This document shows positions 34,503 through 42,340 of a stretch of 64,000 bases of DNA, in pieces. Positions within the stretch are counted from its first letter, which is position 1. Every line of letters begins with the position of its first letter. Source of the stretch: Sphingomonas_L flavalba_A (GTDB lineage: Bacteria > Pseudomonadota > Alphaproteobacteria > Sphingomonadales > Sphingomonadaceae); the NCBI RefSeq assembly GCF_047553045.1, contig NZ_CP180208.1:1426001-1490000 (forward strand). Reading direction: 5' to 3'. A program made the position numbers and the translations under genes. The notes under the pieces were generated by a model. That model was given only the letters and a program-made list of their open reading frames with translations. It searched no databases and was not told where the DNA came from.

Positions 34503-34736
34503 ATGAACGATCCCGTGATTCTCGCCACCATCGCCGCCAGCAGCCTGGCCGGGCTGGGGCTGGTTGCCACCGCCGCGCTGCGCGGCTGGCGCGGCTGGCT
34601 TGACCTGAAACGGATGGAAATTCAGCACCGCGCCGAAGCGACGTCGCCACCCACCGCCGGCTCACGCATCGAGATCGCCGACCTGAAGGAGCGCATCCGC
34701 AAGCTGGAAGCGATCGCCGCCGGCGTCGACCTGTAA
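34503..34736 (+). CDS. Small membrane-anchored coiled-coil protein (PspB-like)
   Basis: 77 residues. One N-terminal membrane helix (ATIAASSLAGLGLVATAAL), the basic RGWRGWLDLKRM, then a Pro-containing spacer and the short coil IADLKERIRKLEAIAAGVDL. The end again resembles the PspB coil (DERMNSIERIV). It is the last small gene of the psp series; about 60 bases then separate it from sufE. The function is inferred only from context and shape. Confidence 0.65.
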   Translation: MNDPVILATIAASSLAGLGLVATAALRGWRGWLDLKRMEIQHRAEATSPPTAGSRIEIADLKERIRKLEAIAAGVDL

Positions 34737-34796
34737 CCTTCGTCCATTGCCACGGTGGGGGTGACGACGGCGGCGGCCAGCGCTAAATGCGCCGAC

Positions 34797-35201
34797 ATGA
34801 CCACCCTGCCCGATGTGCTCGCCGACTACGAGCTGCTCGAACCGGACGACCGCTATCGCCAACTCATCGACCTCGGTCGTGCGCTGGAGCCGATGCCGGA
34901 GCCGCTGAAAACCGACGCGACACTGGTGCGCGGGTGTTCGGCGGCGGTGTGGGTCTACCCGACCCGCCTTGCCGACGGGCGGCTGCATTTCCTGGCCGAC
35001 AGCAACGCCGCGATCACCAAGGGTATCATCGCGCTGGTCCTGCTAACCGTGCAGGACCGCGCACCGGCAGAGATCGCCGCGACCGACATTGCCGCCGTGC
35101 TGGCGCCGTTCGACCTGCGCAACCAGCTCAGCTCCAATCGAACTCAGGGCATTCCCAACATGATCATGCTGATTCAGGCGACGGCGCAGCGCTACCTCTG
35201 A
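34797..35201 (+). CDS. sufE: SufE-family cysteine desulfurase activator
   Basis: 134 residues, the normal SufE length. SufE accepts sulfur from the cysteine desulfurase SufS and passes it on for iron-sulfur cluster assembly. The acceptor cysteine is in VRGCSAAVWVYP (about residue 45), and the C-terminal LSSNRTQGIPNMI signature is clear. The ATG at 34797 is chosen; an upstream GTG (34755) would add 14 unconserved residues. Its 3' end overlaps by ten bases the convergent ferredoxin-like gene, also an iron-sulfur protein. Confidence 0.93.
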   Translation: MTTLPDVLADYELLEPDDRYRQLIDLGRALEPMPEPLKTDATLVRGCSAAVWVYPTRLADGRLHFLADSNAAITKGIIALVLLTVQDRAPAEIAATDIAAVLAPFDLRNQLSSNRTQGIPNMIMLIQATAQRYL

Positions 35202-35491
35202 TCCGGCCGCCCGGCGACAAGCGCGGCGATATCGGCGCCGGGCCGCACCAGCAGCCATTCGCCCGGCCGACGTGTGTCGACCACGGTCACCGCGCCCTTC
35301 GGGCAAACGCCAAGGCAGCAGGTCTCGACCACGCCAAGTGGCGCTTTACGCCCTTTGCCACCGATCGCCTTGCGCAACAGCTTTGCCAGCCGCGCCTCGC
35401 CGCGCGGGCCGAAACCGCCGTCCAGCCGCTTCGAACATTTGCGACAGACCAGCAGCGCGCCCTGCCAGTCGGAACGGACCGACGCCTTCAC
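35192..35491 (-). CDS. (2Fe-2S) ferredoxin-like domain protein
   Basis: 99 residues. The thioredoxin-like ferredoxin pattern is recognised from the cysteines in VCRKCSKR (near residue 16-19) and ETCCLGVCPKGAV (near 57-62), spaced as in 2Fe-2S thioredoxin-like ferredoxins, and the following VTVVDT strand. It starts at GTG, overlapping the stop of the upstream J-domain gene as GTGA. It could transfer electrons or serve as a small metal-binding regulator; its partner is unknown. The convergent neighbour is sufE. Confidence 0.75.
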   Translation of the reverse strand: MKASVRSDWQGALLVCRKCSKRLDGGFGPRGEARLAKLLRKAIGGKGRKAPLGVVETCCLGVCPKGAVTVVDTRRPGEWLLVRPGADIAALVAGRPDQR

Positions 35492-36024
35492 GCCGGTCGG
35501 CGCTCCTCTGCCCGACGCAGCACCTCATAGGCTGCCTGGATTGCCTGAAAACGGACCGCCGCCTCGGCGTCGCCGGGGCGGATATCGGGGTGATTCTCTT
35601 TGGCCAGCCGCCGCCACGCCGTCTTCACCGCTTCGAAATCGGCGTCGACTTCCAGATCGAGGGTATCGAGGGCCCGCATCTCGTCGCGGGACCGGCTGCC
35701 GTCGCCCGGCCCGGCCCAGCCGTGATGCGCGCTCTGCCGGTATCCACCGGCGTCGCGGCGCTCGTCCGCTTCGCGCGCGGCAGCTTCCTCGGCGCTCAAG
35801 CCCTGAAAATAGTCCCAGCCGGCATTGTATTCGGCGGCGTGACGTTCGCAGAAATACCAGCGTTCGCGGCTGTTCGGGGCCTTGGGCGCCGGCCGGTCGC
35901 CCGGTTCCTCGCAACCAACGCGATCGCACAGGCGAACCGTCGCCGCTTCGCGCTCCGAACCATAGGCGCGCCAGCGGGGAAAACCCCAGTCGAGGGATCG
36001 GGTTGAGCGTGGGGAACGGGCCAT
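35488..36024 (-). CDS. J-domain (DnaJ-like) protein
   Basis: 178 residues. The C-terminal 60 residues are a J domain: LDLEVDADFEAVKTAWRRLA, then KENHPDIRPGD with the Hsp70-stimulating HPD motif, and a last helix FQAIQAAYEVLRR. The N-terminal part has two Cys in LCDRVGCEEPGD and one in WYFCERHAAEYN, which with His residues could bind a metal, and a Trp-rich region. It is a J protein of the type with its J domain at the end; the client is unknown. The chosen ATG at 36024 starts a basic stretch (MARSPRSTRSLDWGFPRW). It is coupled to the ferredoxin-like gene downstream. Confidence 0.85.
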   Translation of the reverse strand: MARSPRSTRSLDWGFPRWRAYGSEREAATVRLCDRVGCEEPGDRPAPKAPNSRERWYFCERHAAEYNAGWDYFQGLSAEEAAAREADERRDAGGYRQSAHHGWAGPGDGSRSRDEMRALDTLDLEVDADFEAVKTAWRRLAKENHPDIRPGDAEAAVRFQAIQAAYEVLRRAEERRPA

Positions 36025-36097
36025 GACCCGCAAATAGGTGCCACGCCGCGCTGCGCAAGCCAAGGGTGGTGCCGATTCCGCCTGAAGCGGACAAACT

Positions 36098-36895
36098 CTA
36101 GCGACCGAACGGCACCACCTTGTTGGCGCTGTCATGGCCGATGTCGGCGCGGCCGAGGAACGGGATGCCGGATACCCGGCACCAATGCTCCGCGATCGCT
36201 ACTTCGTCCATGCCGAAATCGACGTCATTTTCCGGGATCTGGCTGCACCGGCCCAGACGGATTCCGGCGACGCGGCGGATGCCGGGGTGGGCGGTGATCT
36301 GTGCCAGCGCCCGGTCAATCCGGTAATGATACTCGCTCACTTCTTCCAGCAGCAGGACATGACCGCTCAGCTCCGGTTGCCACGGCAGGCCGATCAGATG
36401 AGCGAGGATGGTGATGTTGAACGCCGCCTTGCGACCGGGCGATGGTTCGCAGGCGGCCGCGCGTCCGTCGACCAGCCAGTCGAGCGCGCGGGCCACCGCT
36501 GCCTCCCCGCCCCGCCGGTTCAGATCCGCCGGCATCGGGCCATGGGCGACGCGGCTGCATCCTTCGGAATAGAGCGCGCCAAGCAGGGTGCCGGCATCGC
36601 TATAGCCCATCCACTGCTTGTCGCGGGCGACGCCGGACAGGCGGGGCAATACCGCCTCGACGATCCGGCAGGCGCCATAGCCGCCGCGCGCGAACCAGAT
36701 CGCGTCGATTGCCGGGTCGTTGGCATATTCGACCAGCGCGTCTGCCCGCGCCGCATCCGGCCCGGCGAAATGGCCGTGCGTCAGGTAGCATTGCGGGTGG
36801 ATACGCAACTCCGCCCGACCGCCGACCAGTTGATGGAGCTGTTCCGCCATCTCCGGGGTGATCGGGCAACTGGGTGCCACAATTCCGATCCGCAT
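36098..36895 (-). CDS. ldcA: LD-carboxypeptidase (S66 family)
   Basis: 265 residues. S66 peptidases trim the terminal D-Ala from tetrapeptides during peptidoglycan recycling in the cytoplasm. The nucleophile serine is in GYSDAGTLLGAL, an oxyanion-region WFARGGYGACRI precedes it, and Glu and His residues of the triad are in LLLEEVSEYHYRID and the C-terminal GRADIGHDSANKVVPFG. The start MRIGIVAPSCPI matches the family. It is divergent from the Mpl-type ligase across 49 bases, and AmpD lies beyond that, supporting the recycling assignment. Confidence 0.92.
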   Translation of the reverse strand: MRIGIVAPSCPITPEMAEQLHQLVGGRAELRIHPQCYLTHGHFAGPDAARADALVEYANDPAIDAIWFARGGYGACRIVEAVLPRLSGVARDKQWMGYSDAGTLLGALYSEGCSRVAHGPMPADLNRRGGEAAVARALDWLVDGRAAACEPSPGRKAAFNITILAHLIGLPWQPELSGHVLLLEEVSEYHYRIDRALAQITAHPGIRRVAGIRLGRCSQIPENDVDFGMDEVAIAEHWCRVSGIPFLGRADIGHDSANKVVPFGR

Positions 36896-36944
36896 CGCCG
36901 CTCCCGCGCTTGTCTGCTTCCGCGAAATCCGTGATAGCGCGGCG

Positions 36945-38354
36945 ATGAGCGCACACAAATCCTACTTTTTCTGCGGCATCGGCGGTAGCGGCATGCTGCC
37001 GCTCGCGCTGATCCTGCGCGCCGCCGGCCACCGGGTCAGCGGCTCCGACCGGGCGCTCGATCAGGGCCGCACCGCGCCGAAATTCGCCTTCCTCCGCGCT
37101 CAGGGCATCGCCCTGTTTCCGCAGGACGGCAGCGGCGTCACCGACGCGGAGCAGATCGTCGTCGCCTCCGCCGCGGTCGAGGATACGGTGCCGGACATCG
37201 CCCGCGCGGTGGCGCTCGGCTGCGCGCGGCTGACCCGCGCCGCCTTGCTGTCCGACCTGTTCAACGCCAGCGCGCAGGGCATCGCCGTCGGCGGCACCAG
37301 CGGCAAGTCGACAACGACCGGAATGATCGGCTGGATCTTCCACGCCCTCGGCCGGCGACCGACGGTGATGAACGGCGCGGTGATGAAGAATTTCGTCACG
37401 CCCGACGCGCCGTTCGCCAGCGCCCTTGTCGGGGATGGTGACACGTTTGTCAGCGAGGTCGATGAAAGCGACGGCTCGATCGCGCTCTATGCCCCTGCGA
37501 TCGCGGTGCTGAACAACATTTCGCTCGACCATAAGTCGCTCGACGAGCTGCACGTGCTGTTCGGCGACTTCACCCGTCGTGCCCGCCGGGCGGTCATCAA
37601 CCTGGACGATGCCGGAGCGGCGGCGATCGCGGCTGAGATGCACGCCGACGCGCTGCTCGGCGTCGGCTTCCACGCGCCCGCCGCCCGTCTCGCCGCCAGC
37701 GCGCTGGTCGAGGAGCCGGCCGCCGTCAGCTTCACCGTCACCGACCGGGAAACCGGCGTAAGCGCCGCCGTCCACCTCGCCGTCCCCGGCCGTCACAACG
37801 CCCAGAACGGCCTGTGCGCGCTCGGCGCCGCCGTCGCCGCCGGCATATCGCTGGCCGACGCCGCCGGGGCGATTGCCGACTTTACCGGCCTCAGCCGGCG
37901 GATGGACATCGTCGGCACCGCCAACGGCGTTACCGTCATCGACGATTTCGGGCATAATCCGGACAAGATCGCCGCTACCCTGTCGGCGCTCCACGCCTTT
38001 CCCGGCCGACTATTGCTGTTCTTTCAGCCGCACGGCTACGGGCCGCTGCGCCTGATGGGCGACGCGCTGGTCGATACCTTCGTCAACCATATGGGCGGTG
38101 ACGACGTGCTGCTGCTGTGCGATCCAGTCTATTTCGGCGGCACCGTCAACCGCGACGTCGGCAGCGAAGCGATCGTCGACGCCGTCAGCACCCGCCGCCG
38201 TACTGCCGAATACCATTCCAGCCGCGCCGCCTGCGGTGACCGACTCGTCGCCCTCGCCCGCCCCGGCGACCGTATCGTGGTAATGGGCGCGCGCGACGAC
38301 ACGCTGTCGGCCTTCGCCGCCGATCTGCTGCGACGGGTCGGCGGGAAGGAATAG
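36945..38354 (+). CDS. mpl: Mur ligase, UDP-N-acetylmuramate:tripeptide ligase type (Mpl)
   Basis: 469 residues. It has the Mur ligase fold: N-terminal FFCGIGGSGMLPLALIL (UDP binding), GGTSGKSTTTGMI (ATP P loop), SEVDESDGSI, LNNISLDHKS and HNAQNGLCALG. Mpl joins a recovered tripeptide to UDP-MurNAc, whereas MurC adds L-Ala in new synthesis. The sequence motifs fit either, but ldcA next door (and ampD beyond rnpB) and the lack of murG/murB neighbours favour Mpl. Its stop codon abuts the 3' end of rnpB on the other strand. Confidence 0.82.
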   Translation: MSAHKSYFFCGIGGSGMLPLALILRAAGHRVSGSDRALDQGRTAPKFAFLRAQGIALFPQDGSGVTDAEQIVVASAAVEDTVPDIARAVALGCARLTRAALLSDLFNASAQGIAVGGTSGKSTTTGMIGWIFHALGRRPTVMNGAVMKNFVTPDAPFASALVGDGDTFVSEVDESDGSIALYAPAIAVLNNISLDHKSLDELHVLFGDFTRRARRAVINLDDAGAAAIAAEMHADALLGVGFHAPAARLAASALVEEPAAVSFTVTDRETGVSAAVHLAVPGRHNAQNGLCALGAAVAAGISLADAAGAIADFTGLSRRMDIVGTANGVTVIDDFGHNPDKIAATLSALHAFPGRLLLFFQPHGYGPLRLMGDALVDTFVNHMGGDDVLLLCDPVYFGGTVNRDVGSEAIVDAVSTRRRTAEYHSSRAACGDRLVALARPGDRIVVMGARDDTLSAFAADLLRRVGGKE

Positions 38355-38724
38355 GCCAGAGGGTCTGTAAGCCGGGTTCTGTCCACCCCTTGCGGGGATG
38401 GGCGACCATTCCTCTAGGACCGGCATTGCTGCCGGCCTCAAGCAACCAACCCGGACGGCGGGCCGGAACAGGCCCGTATGCCATCCCTATTCGGTTTTGC
38501 TCCCGGTGGGGTTTGCCCTGCCGTTCCCGTTGCCGGGCCCGCGGTGCGCTCTTACCGCACCCTTTCACCTTCGCGTGGCCGAAGCCGTCGCGACCTGCTC
38601 TCTGTGGCACTGTCCCTGGGGTCGCCCCCGCCGGGCGTTACCCGGCACCGTCGTTCCGTGGAGCCCGGACTTTCCTCCCGCGTGCAAGCACGCCGGCGGC
38701 CGCCCAACCCTCTGGCCCGGCCCT
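38354..38724 (-). ncRNA. rnpB: RNase P RNA (bacterial type A)
   Basis: The catalytic RNA that removes 5' leaders from tRNA precursors. On the minus strand the universal core GAGGAAAGTCCGGGC lies at 38677-38663 and the 3' conserved ACAGAACCCGGCTTA at 38382-38368. The terminal helix P1 is visible as GGCCAGAGGGT (38717-38707) pairing with ACCCTCTGGCC (38364-38354). The ends are estimated from P1 and may be off by several bases. Length of about 370 is normal. It sits just after ampD and its 3' end touches the stop of the convergent mpl gene. Confidence 0.95.
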
Positions 38725-38725
38725 T

Positions 38726-39418
38726 CTAGTCGTCGCCGCGCGGCTTGGGAAGCAGCAAGGCGAGCAGGATGGCGCGGCATTCGCCGTCGATCTCGCCGTC
38801 GATCAGTTCGGGGCGGAACCGCCGCTGGAACGCCACCACCGCCGCCAGCTTGTCGGTCACGTCATAACCGAACCGCTCCAGCGCAAGCAGGAAGCCGGCC
38901 TCGGTCCAGTTCGGGTCCATCAGGTTCTTCGTCGGCCGGGGTAGCGCCAGCCGCAGCCGTGCCAGCCGTGCCCATGGAAACAGCTCGCCGGGGTCTTGCT
39001 TGCGGGTTGGCGCGATGTCGGAATGGCCGACGACATTGCCGCGCGTGATCGCATACCGGTCCTTGATCCCGGCGACCAGCGGGATCAGCGCGTCGATCTG
39101 CTCCTCGGGAAACGGACGATAGCCGAATTCATGGCCGGGATTGACCAGTTCGATGCCGACGGAGGCGCTGTTGATGTCCGAAACCCCGCGCCAGTGCGAT
39201 GCGCCGGCATGCCATGCGCGCTTGTCCTCGGTGACCATGCGCAGCACCTGCCCGTCCTCAGTCACCAGATAATGCGCGGAAACCTTGGCCGTCGGGTCAC
39301 ACAGCCGCGCAATCGCCGACGCGGCATCGGCCATGCCGGTATAATGCAGCACGATCATTGAAACAGGCAGCGTGCGATCGTCGAAATTCGGTGACGGCGT
39401 CTCGATCACGTCAACCAC
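38726..39418 (-). CDS. ampD: AmpD-type N-acetylmuramoyl-L-alanine amidase
   Basis: 230 residues. It cleaves anhydro-MurNAc peptides in peptidoglycan recycling. Zinc ligands of the amidase_2 domain are seen in IVLHYTGM, VGHSDIAP and KQDPGELF. The sequence VIETPSPNFDDRTLPVSM is the family N-terminus. The start is ambiguous: GTG at 39418 is preceded by GGGAGAACAGG, and a GTG at 39409 is also possible; no ATG is close. No signal peptide is seen, consistent with a cytoplasmic enzyme. Only a base or two separates its stop from the 5' end of rnpB, so the rnpB promoter must lie within ampD or the two are co-transcribed. Confidence 0.9.
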   Translation of the reverse strand: MVDVIETPSPNFDDRTLPVSMIVLHYTGMADAASAIARLCDPTAKVSAHYLVTEDGQVLRMVTEDKRAWHAGASHWRGVSDINSASVGIELVNPGHEFGYRPFPEEQIDALIPLVAGIKDRYAITRGNVVGHSDIAPTRKQDPGELFPWARLARLRLALPRPTKNLMDPNWTEAGFLLALERFGYDVTDKLAAVVAFQRRFRPELIDGEIDGECRAILLALLLPKPRGDD

Positions 39419-39501
39419 GCGCCCTGTTCTCCCTCGCCCGTTCTTGCCCCCGGGGCACCCGCCGCACAAACGGGGGCTACGTCAAGTCTTTCCTGCGCAG
39501 C

Positions 39502-40344
39502 TCAGGCCGCCCGCGTCGCCGCCTGCGGACCGGACGGGCGGTACAACCCCCTGATTTCAGGGTCGGAAACGAACGTATCGGTCTGGCCGACCACGGTTTC
39601 CCCGGCGCCGAGCATCAGCAGCCCGTCCGGCGCGATCGCCGCGTGAAGCCGGTCGAACGCCACGCGCCTGCGCTCTGCGTTAAAATAGAACAACAGGTTG
39701 CGGCACAGGATGATGTCGGCTTTGCCGGCCAGCGGCGCCGGGTCGAGCAGATTGTGTTCGCGAAAGCGGATGCGCCCGGCCAGCTCGCGCCTCACCCGCC
39801 AGTGCGCGCCGTCCTGCTCGAACCAGCGTAACATCTGGCCGACCGGCAGGCCGCGCTGGATTTCGAACTGGCTGAACCGGCCGTCACGGGCCTGGGTAAC
39901 GGCGCCATGGGAAATGTCGGTCGCCAGCAGGTCGATCCGCCACCCGTCCCATCGCGTCCGCGCCTCGGCGAACTGGATCGCCAGCGAATATGCCTCCTGC
40001 CCGGTGGAGCAGCCCGCACACCAGATGCTCAGCCGTCGTTCGGCCGCACGCCGCGTCCGCATCCGGTCCAGCCCGGCGGTCGCCAGCAGTTCGAATACCG
40101 CGCGGTCACGGAAAAAGGATGTTTCGTTGTTGAGCAGCGCCTCGACAACCAGCCCGGCAAGCCGTTCGTCCCGTCGGCCGATCAGCGCGGTCACCAGTTC
40201 GGCGAGGCTGCCAAGGCTCCGTTCGCGCAGCAGTGGCTTCAGCGCGGTTTCCACCCGCCACAACCGGCTTTCGGCCATCTGCTGCCCGCTATGCTGTTCC
40301 AGCAGGTTGGCGAGGAAACGCAGCGTGGCGGGGGCCGCGCTCAT
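39502..40344 (-). CDS. cheR: Chemotaxis protein methyltransferase CheR
   Basis: 280 residues. CheR methylates glutamates on chemoreceptors using SAM, setting adaptation. The N-terminal helical domain (LRERSLGSLAELVTAL) is followed by the SAM-binding domain with NNETSFFRD, AGCSTGQEAYSLA and LLATDISHGAV, and then ILCRNLLFYF. It is the last gene of the minus-strand chemotaxis set and overlaps cheB by ATGA. No receptor gene lies in the window. Confidence 0.95.
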   Translation of the reverse strand: MSAAPATLRFLANLLEQHSGQQMAESRLWRVETALKPLLRERSLGSLAELVTALIGRRDERLAGLVVEALLNNETSFFRDRAVFELLATAGLDRMRTRRAAERRLSIWCAGCSTGQEAYSLAIQFAEARTRWDGWRIDLLATDISHGAVTQARDGRFSQFEIQRGLPVGQMLRWFEQDGAHWRVRRELAGRIRFREHNLLDPAPLAGKADIILCRNLLFYFNAERRRVAFDRLHAAIAPDGLLMLGAGETVVGQTDTFVSDPEIRGLYRPSGPQAATRAA

Positions 40345-41453
40345 GCGGTGACCGTGGCGGCGCGCGCGCGCCGGACCAGCGTTTCAGCGATCTGAGCCGG
40401 CGGCAGAATCGCGCAGGCCAACCCCGCAGCGGCGGCGGCACCGGGCATTCCCCAGACGACGGCGGTGTCGCGGTTCTGAACCAGCAGATCGGCGCCGGCA
40501 TCGGCCAGCACCCGGCCGCCGACCACACCGTCGCGCCCCATGCCGGACAGCACGACACCGACGGCAGCCGCGCCATAGGCGGCGGCAACCGAATCGAACA
40601 TCGGGTCGACAGACGGCATGCAGCCGCTGTCGGCCGTACCGTCGACGATATGCGCGGCGGCGCGGCCGGATGTCAGACGAATACCCAGATGCCCTTCGCC
40701 CGGCGCGATAAGGATTTCGCCTCGGCGCAAGCGGCGCCCTTCGGCGGCGACGGCGGCGGGCCGCCCGGCAATCTCCTCGATCTGCGCGGCGAAGAAGCTC
40801 ATGAACGCCGGCGGCAGGTGCTGGGTGATCAGGATCGGTGCGTCGAAATCGGCCGGCAGCGCCCGCAGCAGATCCGACAGCGCATGCAGCCCTCCGGTCG
40901 ATGCGCCGATCGCGACGCAGGCGACCGGCCCGGAAGACAGCGGCCGCATGACCAGCGGCACTTCCGCCACCCCGTCGGTCAGGCCATGGCCGGTGCGCGC
41001 CGGGGGCCGGGCGTGACCGATACGGATCAGTCGTTCCGCCAGCACCTCGGCGAAGCGCCCGCCGAACGACCCGGCACCGGGCTTGGCCAGTGTATCGGCG
41101 GCGCCCAGGGTCAGCGCCCGTATCGTCGCCACCGCGCCTTCTTCGGCCGATGACGAGACGATCAGCACGCGCGCCCCCCTGCTCGCGGCAAGCACGGCGG
41201 GCAGCGCGGTCAGCCCGTCCATGCCGGGCATTTCGATATCGAGCAGGATGATGTCGACCCACGCGCCCGACAGATAGGCGAGCGCGCCGTCGGCGCTCGA
41301 CACGGTCGCGGCGATTTCGAATTCCGGCCGTGCCGCGATCATCCGGGTGAACACCGCGCGGGCAACGGCGGAATCGTCGACGATCAGCAGGCGGATCGGC
41401 CGTTGGCCGCGCAAACCGGTGGGGCCGGTGCCGGATGCCGCCGCAAGCGCCAT
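40341..41453 (-). CDS. cheB: Protein-glutamate methylesterase CheB
   Basis: 370 residues. An N-terminal receiver (LLIVDDSAVARAVF, phosphorylated Asp in ILLDIEMPGMDG) controls the C-terminal methylesterase domain, where the catalytic Ser is in GASTGG, His in ITQHLPPAF and Asp in GMGRDG. CheB demethylates or deamidates chemoreceptors when phosphorylated by CheA. A short low-complexity stretch (about 15 residues) precedes the receiver. It is eight bases after cheY and overlaps cheR as ATGA. Confidence 0.95.
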   Translation of the reverse strand: MALAAASGTGPTGLRGQRPIRLLIVDDSAVARAVFTRMIAARPEFEIAATVSSADGALAYLSGAWVDIILLDIEMPGMDGLTALPAVLAASRGARVLIVSSSAEEGAVATIRALTLGAADTLAKPGAGSFGGRFAEVLAERLIRIGHARPPARTGHGLTDGVAEVPLVMRPLSSGPVACVAIGASTGGLHALSDLLRALPADFDAPILITQHLPPAFMSFFAAQIEEIAGRPAAVAAEGRRLRRGEILIAPGEGHLGIRLTSGRAAAHIVDGTADSGCMPSVDPMFDSVAAAYGAAAVGVVLSGMGRDGVVGGRVLADAGADLLVQNRDTAVVWGMPGAAAAAGLACAILPPAQIAETLVRRARAATVTA

Positions 41454-41460
41454 GTCCGGA

Positions 41461-41829
41461 TCAGGCCAGGCCGACGATCTGCAGCTTGCTGGCGAGCGTA
41501 TCGCGGTCGAACGGCTTCATCACATATTCGTCCGCCCCGGCCTCGATCGCGGCCTTGATGTGGGCGATGCCATTCTCGGTAGTGCAGAAAACGACCTTGG
41601 GGCGCCGCACGATGACGTTGCTCTGGCCCAGCGCCTGCAGAAATTCCATTCCAGTCATCACCGGCATGTTCCAGTCGAGCAGCACGACATCGGGCGGTGT
41701 CGCCTCGCAATGGGTCAGCGCCTGCTGGCCGTCCTCAGCCTCCGCCACCTCGAAGGACAGCGTTTCGAGGATATGGCGGGCGACCTTCCGGATCACCTTG
41801 GAATCATCGACAACCAGACATGTCTTCAT
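41461..41829 (-). CDS. cheY: Chemotaxis response regulator CheY
   Basis: 122 residues, a single receiver domain. The acidic pocket DD at 8-9, the phosphorylation site Asp52 in LLDWNMPVMTG, the switch Thr in FCTTENG and the Lys in VMKPFD are all present. Phosphorylated by CheA, it should act on the flagellar switch or another effector. It lies between cheW and cheB in the set. Other receivers are similar, so the CheY name relies on context. Confidence 0.92.
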   Translation of the reverse strand: MKTCLVVDDSKVIRKVARHILETLSFEVAEAEDGQQALTHCEATPPDVVLLDWNMPVMTGMEFLQALGQSNVIVRRPKVVFCTTENGIAHIKAAIEAGADEYVMKPFDRDTLASKLQIVGLA

Positions 41830-41893
41830 GGTATCAGCCCGCGCCCCGTCATCTTTATGCCTTTCGTTTTAAACGGCGTGTGTAAGCGTGGCG

Positions 41894-42340
41894 TTAAGAC
41901 GCCTGGGCGAGCGCATCCTCTTCCGGGCCGCCGATCAGCCGCTCCGGATCGACGATCAGCAACGCCTCGCCTTCGAAATCCACCATCCCGGTTACCACCC
42001 GCGCCCAGCCGGGCTCCAGCCGGGCACGAACTGGCACCGGCTCCTGTTCGATCACCCGGGCGTCGTCGATCGAACCGACAAGCAGGCCGTAGGGGTGGCC
42101 ATCGACGGTGACCACAACGGCGCGTGACGTCGGCTTGGCAGGGGGCGGCAGGCCCAACGCCCGGTTGCAGCAGATGATCGTCAGCAGGCGGCTACGGAGC
42201 GCCGCCAACCCGATGACATGCGGTGGCGCCAGCGGCACCGGCGCGATCGGGCCGATATCGACCACAGAATCGACCTGGACGGCACGGATCGCAGCCGGTT
42301 GCCCGGCGATAGTGCAGAGCAGGAACAGCTTGTCCATCAC
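41894..42340 (-). CDS. cheW: Chemotaxis adaptor CheW
   Basis: 148 residues, one CheW domain of beta strands: DKLFLLCTIAGQPAAI at the start, GLAALRSRLLTIICCNRALGL in the middle, and GLLVGSIDDARVI then VTGMVDFEGEALLIVDPERL. CheW bridges chemoreceptors and CheA. Start at GTG 42340 overlaps the cheA stop as GTGA, and an ATG at 42337 follows at once. It is co-translated with cheA. The loop sequence normally well conserved (NLRG) is altered here to AALRS, suggesting a specialised receptor partner. Confidence 0.88.
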   Translation of the reverse strand: MMDKLFLLCTIAGQPAAIRAVQVDSVVDIGPIAPVPLAPPHVIGLAALRSRLLTIICCNRALGLPPPAKPTSRAVVVTVDGHPYGLLVGSIDDARVIEQEPVPVRARLEPGWARVVTGMVDFEGEALLIVDPERLIGGPEEDALAQAS

